40,331 nucleotides of DNA, from NCBI GenBank assembly GCA_017379895.1, contig JAFNVH010000002.1, positions 1 to 40,331 of the forward strand, written 5' to 3'. Source of the stretch: Rikenellaceae bacterium. Lineage in GTDB: Bacteria > Bacteroidota > Bacteroidia > Bacteroidales > Rikenellaceae. This document shows positions 38,114-40,331 of the stretch, in pieces. The notes beneath the pieces are model-generated. The model saw nothing but the letters and a program-made list of their open reading frames with translations, made no database searches and was not told the origin of the DNA. Position 1 is the stretch's first letter; every line of letters begins with the position of its first letter. The position numbers and the translations under genes were made by a program.

Positions 38114-39226
38114 ATGACCTATATCGAAATCGACAGCCCCGATCAGCTGGGCTTACTACTCCAACGCGGCACGCGAATCAATCAGTATGTGTTTCGTAAT
38201 CTGGACTTCACACCCGTCGAAGGGATGGCCGCAAACCGCATTTTCACCGATTGCATATTCCTGGGTTGTACACTTCCCGACGCGATGCACGAAGCTCTCG
38301 GCCGCAGTTGTCTGATCTTTCCTCAGATCGACGTGCCCTACAATGTTCATCGCTCGGAGCTCTATTCGCCCGAGGAGCTCTATGCCGGCTACAAGCCCGA
38401 ACAGCCCGAAACGCAGGCAACGTGCTACGACGGTCGCGTTTACAGTCACTATCTCGCACAGGGCAAAACATCTCGTAATCTGCGCATTACGCTTGCGCGC
38501 TCGCTGCACGACCATTCGATCAGCGATGCCCTGCACGACTATCTCTCCTCGTATGACGAGCGCCACCTGGTCGGCATTATGGGTGGCCACGGATTGTTGC
38601 GCACAGATGCAGCCTATCACCGCGTGGCGCGCATCAGCAAACAGCTAACCGAGGCGGGCTACCTAATGATCAGCGGTGGCGGTCCGGGTGCAATGGAGGC
38701 AACGCACTTGGGCGCTTGGGTTGCAGGCCGCACCGACGAGGAGTTGAACGAAGCGATTGAGCTACTGAGTATTGCGCCCTCGTTCCGCGACGAAGGATGG
38801 CTCGCCACCTCCTTCGAGGTGCGCCGTCGCTGGCCGCAGGAGAAGTACGAGAGTTTGGGCGTTCCGACGTGGCTCTATGGACACGAACCCGCCACCCCCT
38901 TCGCTACGCACATCGCAAAATACTTCGACAACAGTATCCGCGAGGACGGTATTCTTACTATCGCCAAGGGCGGCATTATCTACTCACCCGGTAGCGCAGG
39001 TACATTGCAGGAGATCTTCCAAGATGCGGTGCAGAATCACTACCTGAGTTTCGGTTATGCAAGCCCGATGATCTTCCTCGATAGCGATTATTGGACTAAG
39101 CAAATACCCGTCTATCCGCTACTTGAAGAGTTGCTATCGAAAGGTCGCTACAAGAATCTGATCCTCTCGCTTTCGGACGACGAGGCCGACGTCATCGCCG
39201 AAATCCGCAAGTTCACAGCAGAATAA
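38114..39226 (+). CDS. LOG-family Rossmann-fold protein (PpnN-like, function unclear)
   Basis: 370 residues from ATG at 38114; the frame reaches back to 38039 but that would cover the -7 box. An N-terminal domain (1-145) has no clear match; a short strand run (YVFRNLDF..NRIFTDCIFLGCTL) looks slightly pentapeptide-like. The Rossmann part (about 150-365) has HLVGIMGGHGLLR, MISGGGPGAMEATHLGAW (GGGPGAMEA 187-195) and SPGSAGTLQEIFQD (PGSAGTLQE 292-300). In LOG enzymes these are GGGxxGLM and PGGxGTxxE; the second Gly is Ser here. LOG proteins hydrolyse nucleoside 5'-monophosphates to base and ribose phosphate (PpnN/YgdH) or activate cytokinins. The substituted motif makes activity uncertain. Confidence 0.8.
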   Translation: MTYIEIDSPDQLGLLLQRGTRINQYVFRNLDFTPVEGMAANRIFTDCIFLGCTLPDAMHEALGRSCLIFPQIDVPYNVHRSELYSPEELYAGYKPEQPETQATCYDGRVYSHYLAQGKTSRNLRITLARSLHDHSISDALHDYLSSYDERHLVGIMGGHGLLRTDAAYHRVARISKQLTEAGYLMISGGGPGAMEATHLGAWVAGRTDEELNEAIELLSIAPSFRDEGWLATSFEVRRRWPQEKYESLGVPTWLYGHEPATPFATHIAKYFDNSIREDGILTIAKGGIIYSPGSAGTLQEIFQDAVQNHYLSFGYASPMIFLDSDYWTKQIPVYPLLEELLSKGRYKNLILSLSDDEADVIAEIRKFTAE

Positions 39227-39242
39227 TTTCTCCACAACCATA

Positions 39243-39280
39243 AAAATATCCCCGTTCTCACTACGAGCTCGGGGATTTGT
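39243..39280. terminator. Terminator between convergent genes
   Basis: ATCCCCG (39248-39254) pairs with CGGGGAT (39270-39276), with an inner CTC/GAG pair; A- and T-rich flanks. Serves the LOG gene (ends 39226) and the AT-rich gene on the minus strand (ends 39286). Confidence 0.7.
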
Positions 39281-39285
39281 ATATA

Positions 39286-39807
39286 TTAATTAACTTCTGT
39301 TCGACTAGACGCAGGATGCTCCAAGCACCACGCTACTAAATCATCTCCGCTAATAAATATCGAATGTAACAAATTGCCTCTTCTATCAAAATATCTAAAA
39401 TCTTGAAAAAAATCAGCCTCCTTAATTCCTATAGAATATTCCATAGCTTCAAGATGATTTTTCTTTTTCAGCTGTCCTCTAATAATGGCATCTCGTTGTT
39501 CGTTACACCATTCATCATCTAAGTAGGGAATTAACTCATCTTCAACGATAAATTTATTAGAAAGTATATTTTCCTCAAATTCTACTGCGACTAATGTAGT
39601 ATACTGATCCAACTGCATAGGCAAAGACTTATTTAATTCTATAGCTCTCGCTGATAGTTCTTTGACTATCTCCTTTTTCATATTTGTTTTATCATACTTT
39701 TCTTTTGATTCCGACACTAGCACGGTAATGAAACCTCGAAACAATAATATGCCTAAAATAACAACTGCGCTGATAATTACGGACATTGACTTCTTCATAA
39801 CTGACAA
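39286..39807 (-). CDS. AT-rich single-TM protein of unknown function
   Basis: 173 residues (170 from the ATG at 39798). One N-terminal TM helix (MSVIISAVVILGILLFRGFITVLVSE), then a soluble domain with about half charged residues. There is no lipobox and no cleavage site, so it is probably anchored with the rest outside the cytoplasm. No family recognised. The middle has SLPMQLDQYTTLVAVEFEENIL and the end ISGDDLVAWCLEHPASS. Base composition is far more AT-rich than all neighbours, with codons such as AAA, ATA, AAT and TTA that are rare elsewhere in the window. This suggests recent arrival from elsewhere. No promoter consensus seen. Confidence 0.65.
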   Translation of the reverse strand: MSVMKKSMSVIISAVVILGILLFRGFITVLVSESKEKYDKTNMKKEIVKELSARAIELNKSLPMQLDQYTTLVAVEFEENILSNKFIVEDELIPYLDDEWCNEQRDAIIRGQLKKKNHLEAMEYSIGIKEADFFQDFRYFDRRGNLLHSIFISGDDLVAWCLEHPASSRTEVN

Positions 39808-40101
39808 TATTAAAAGTTAAACATAAATTACTTCCTCCAGATAGCAACCGTTTAACTCAAAAAAGAAACGTGGATCGCAGCTTATTGCAACGAGGTACGA
39901 CCAAGCACCTACAAACACATAAGCACAACAACCCACGCCAAGCGGCGAGGGCATTTTTCGTGCCTATTGGTGTGTTTGCTATTAAAATTGGTCGTTTTCG
40001 TTGCAAGCCAATAGCCCAAATGCCATCTAATATGTCCACTGCCTATTCGGACAGATATACAAAATTACAAATAATTCTCCGTTTTCAAAATATATATCTC
40101 A
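39808..40101. other. AT-rich intergenic stretch with an imperfect inverted repeat
   Basis: No credible gene. An imperfect stem is seen: GGCATTT (39950-39956) pairs with AAATGCC (40018-40024), and GCCTATTGG (39962-39970, one bulged C) pairs with CCAATAGC (40008-40015), enclosing a loop of about 37 bases. The short minus-strand frame 39857-40039 is Cys/Arg-rich with no family signal and is not called. Confidence 0.55.
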
Positions 40102-40150
40102 AAAAAATAACAAAACCCCAACCTCCGTACTGAGATCGGGGTTATCGTAT
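40102..40150 (-). terminator. Second terminator-like hairpin downstream of the 5S rRNA
   Basis: AACCCC (40114-40119) pairs with GGGGTT (40138-40143), and CTC (40123-40125) pairs with GAG (40132-40134), with G-U pairs between. On the minus strand it is followed by TTGTTATTTTTTT. Confidence 0.6.
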
Positions 40151-40189
40151 ATATTATATATAGGTATATCCATACGAAGATATACCCAC

Positions 40190-40222
40190 AAAAAAAAAGG
40201 AGCAAACCTTTCGATTTGCTCC
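40190..40222 (-). terminator. Terminator of the rRNA operon
   Basis: GGAGCAAA (40199-40206) pairs with TTTGCTCC (40215-40222), followed on the minus strand by eight T. It begins 6-8 bases after the 3' end of the 5S rRNA. Confidence 0.85.
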
Positions 40223-40228
40223 TTGAAG

Positions 40229-40331
<103 letters not shown>

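Noticed and set aside
39857..40039. 60-codon minus-strand Cys/Arg-rich frame near the 5S rRNA
   Set aside because: Covers an inverted repeat, no start context and no recognisable domain.

Overview
The window looks like chromosome of a gut Bacteroidales, most likely a Rikenellaceae/Alistipes-type bacterium (an inference from gene content, not a taxonomic test). It carries a SusC/SusD pair and many lipoproteins with acidic residues right after the lipidated Cys. It also carries families largely confined to Bacteroidota (DUF4984-, DUF5003- and DUF4458-like proteins, BACON domains, GH84, PnuT). Promoters repeatedly fit the Bacteroidota pattern TTTG-N19/20-TAnnTTTG. Shine-Dalgarno sequences are not obvious.

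Layout. 1-1071 (minus): the start of rpmE (ribosomal protein L31 type B), then a two-gene unit of a small outer-membrane barrel and a protein built from seven 11-residue repeats. 1275-2595 (plus): a CAU-anticodon tRNA with its own promoter and terminator, a TRL-like lipoprotein and an exported protein. 2677-4418 (minus): lipoprotein, PepSY-type membrane protein and short formate/nitrite-type channel. 4761-7709 (minus): a 982-residue lipoprotein with extreme codon bias. 8323-9526 (plus): thiamine salvage (PnuT-type transporter, thiamine pyrophosphokinase). 9586-12597 (minus): a compact System II cytochrome c maturation pair (ResB-like, CcsA) with a tri-haem cytochrome c peroxidase. 12729-15365 (minus): a P2-type Ca-ATPase. 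15551-18762 (plus): a GH84 hexosaminidase, a stand-alone TonB-receptor plug domain without barrel, and a TlpA-like lipoprotein.

The most interesting part is 18838-34239 (minus), nine co-directional genes behind one good promoter. In transcription order they encode SusC, SusD, a DUF4984-like lipoprotein, a DUF5003-like lipoprotein, a DUF4458/LRR lipoprotein, a BACON/LRR lipoprotein, a subtilisin-family (S8) lipoprotein protease, a DUF1573 protein and a lipocalin-like lipoprotein. There is no glycoside hydrolase, lyase or sulfatase in it. I read it as a protein- or peptide-harvesting counterpart of a polysaccharide utilisation locus: surface protease and LRR/BACON binding proteins feeding a RagAB-like importer. 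A strong internal hairpin may set the ratio of importer to downstream proteins.

34343-39807: a NifX/NifB-type domain protein (minus), then on the plus strand an NhaC-type antiporter, a Uup-type ABC-F ATPase and a LOG-family protein, and finally an AT-rich single-TM protein of unknown function (minus). The window ends in a 5S rRNA on the minus strand, cut by the window edge, with two terminator-like hairpins behind it. Very long antisense reading frames occur opposite several minus-strand genes. I treat them as codon-bias artefacts.
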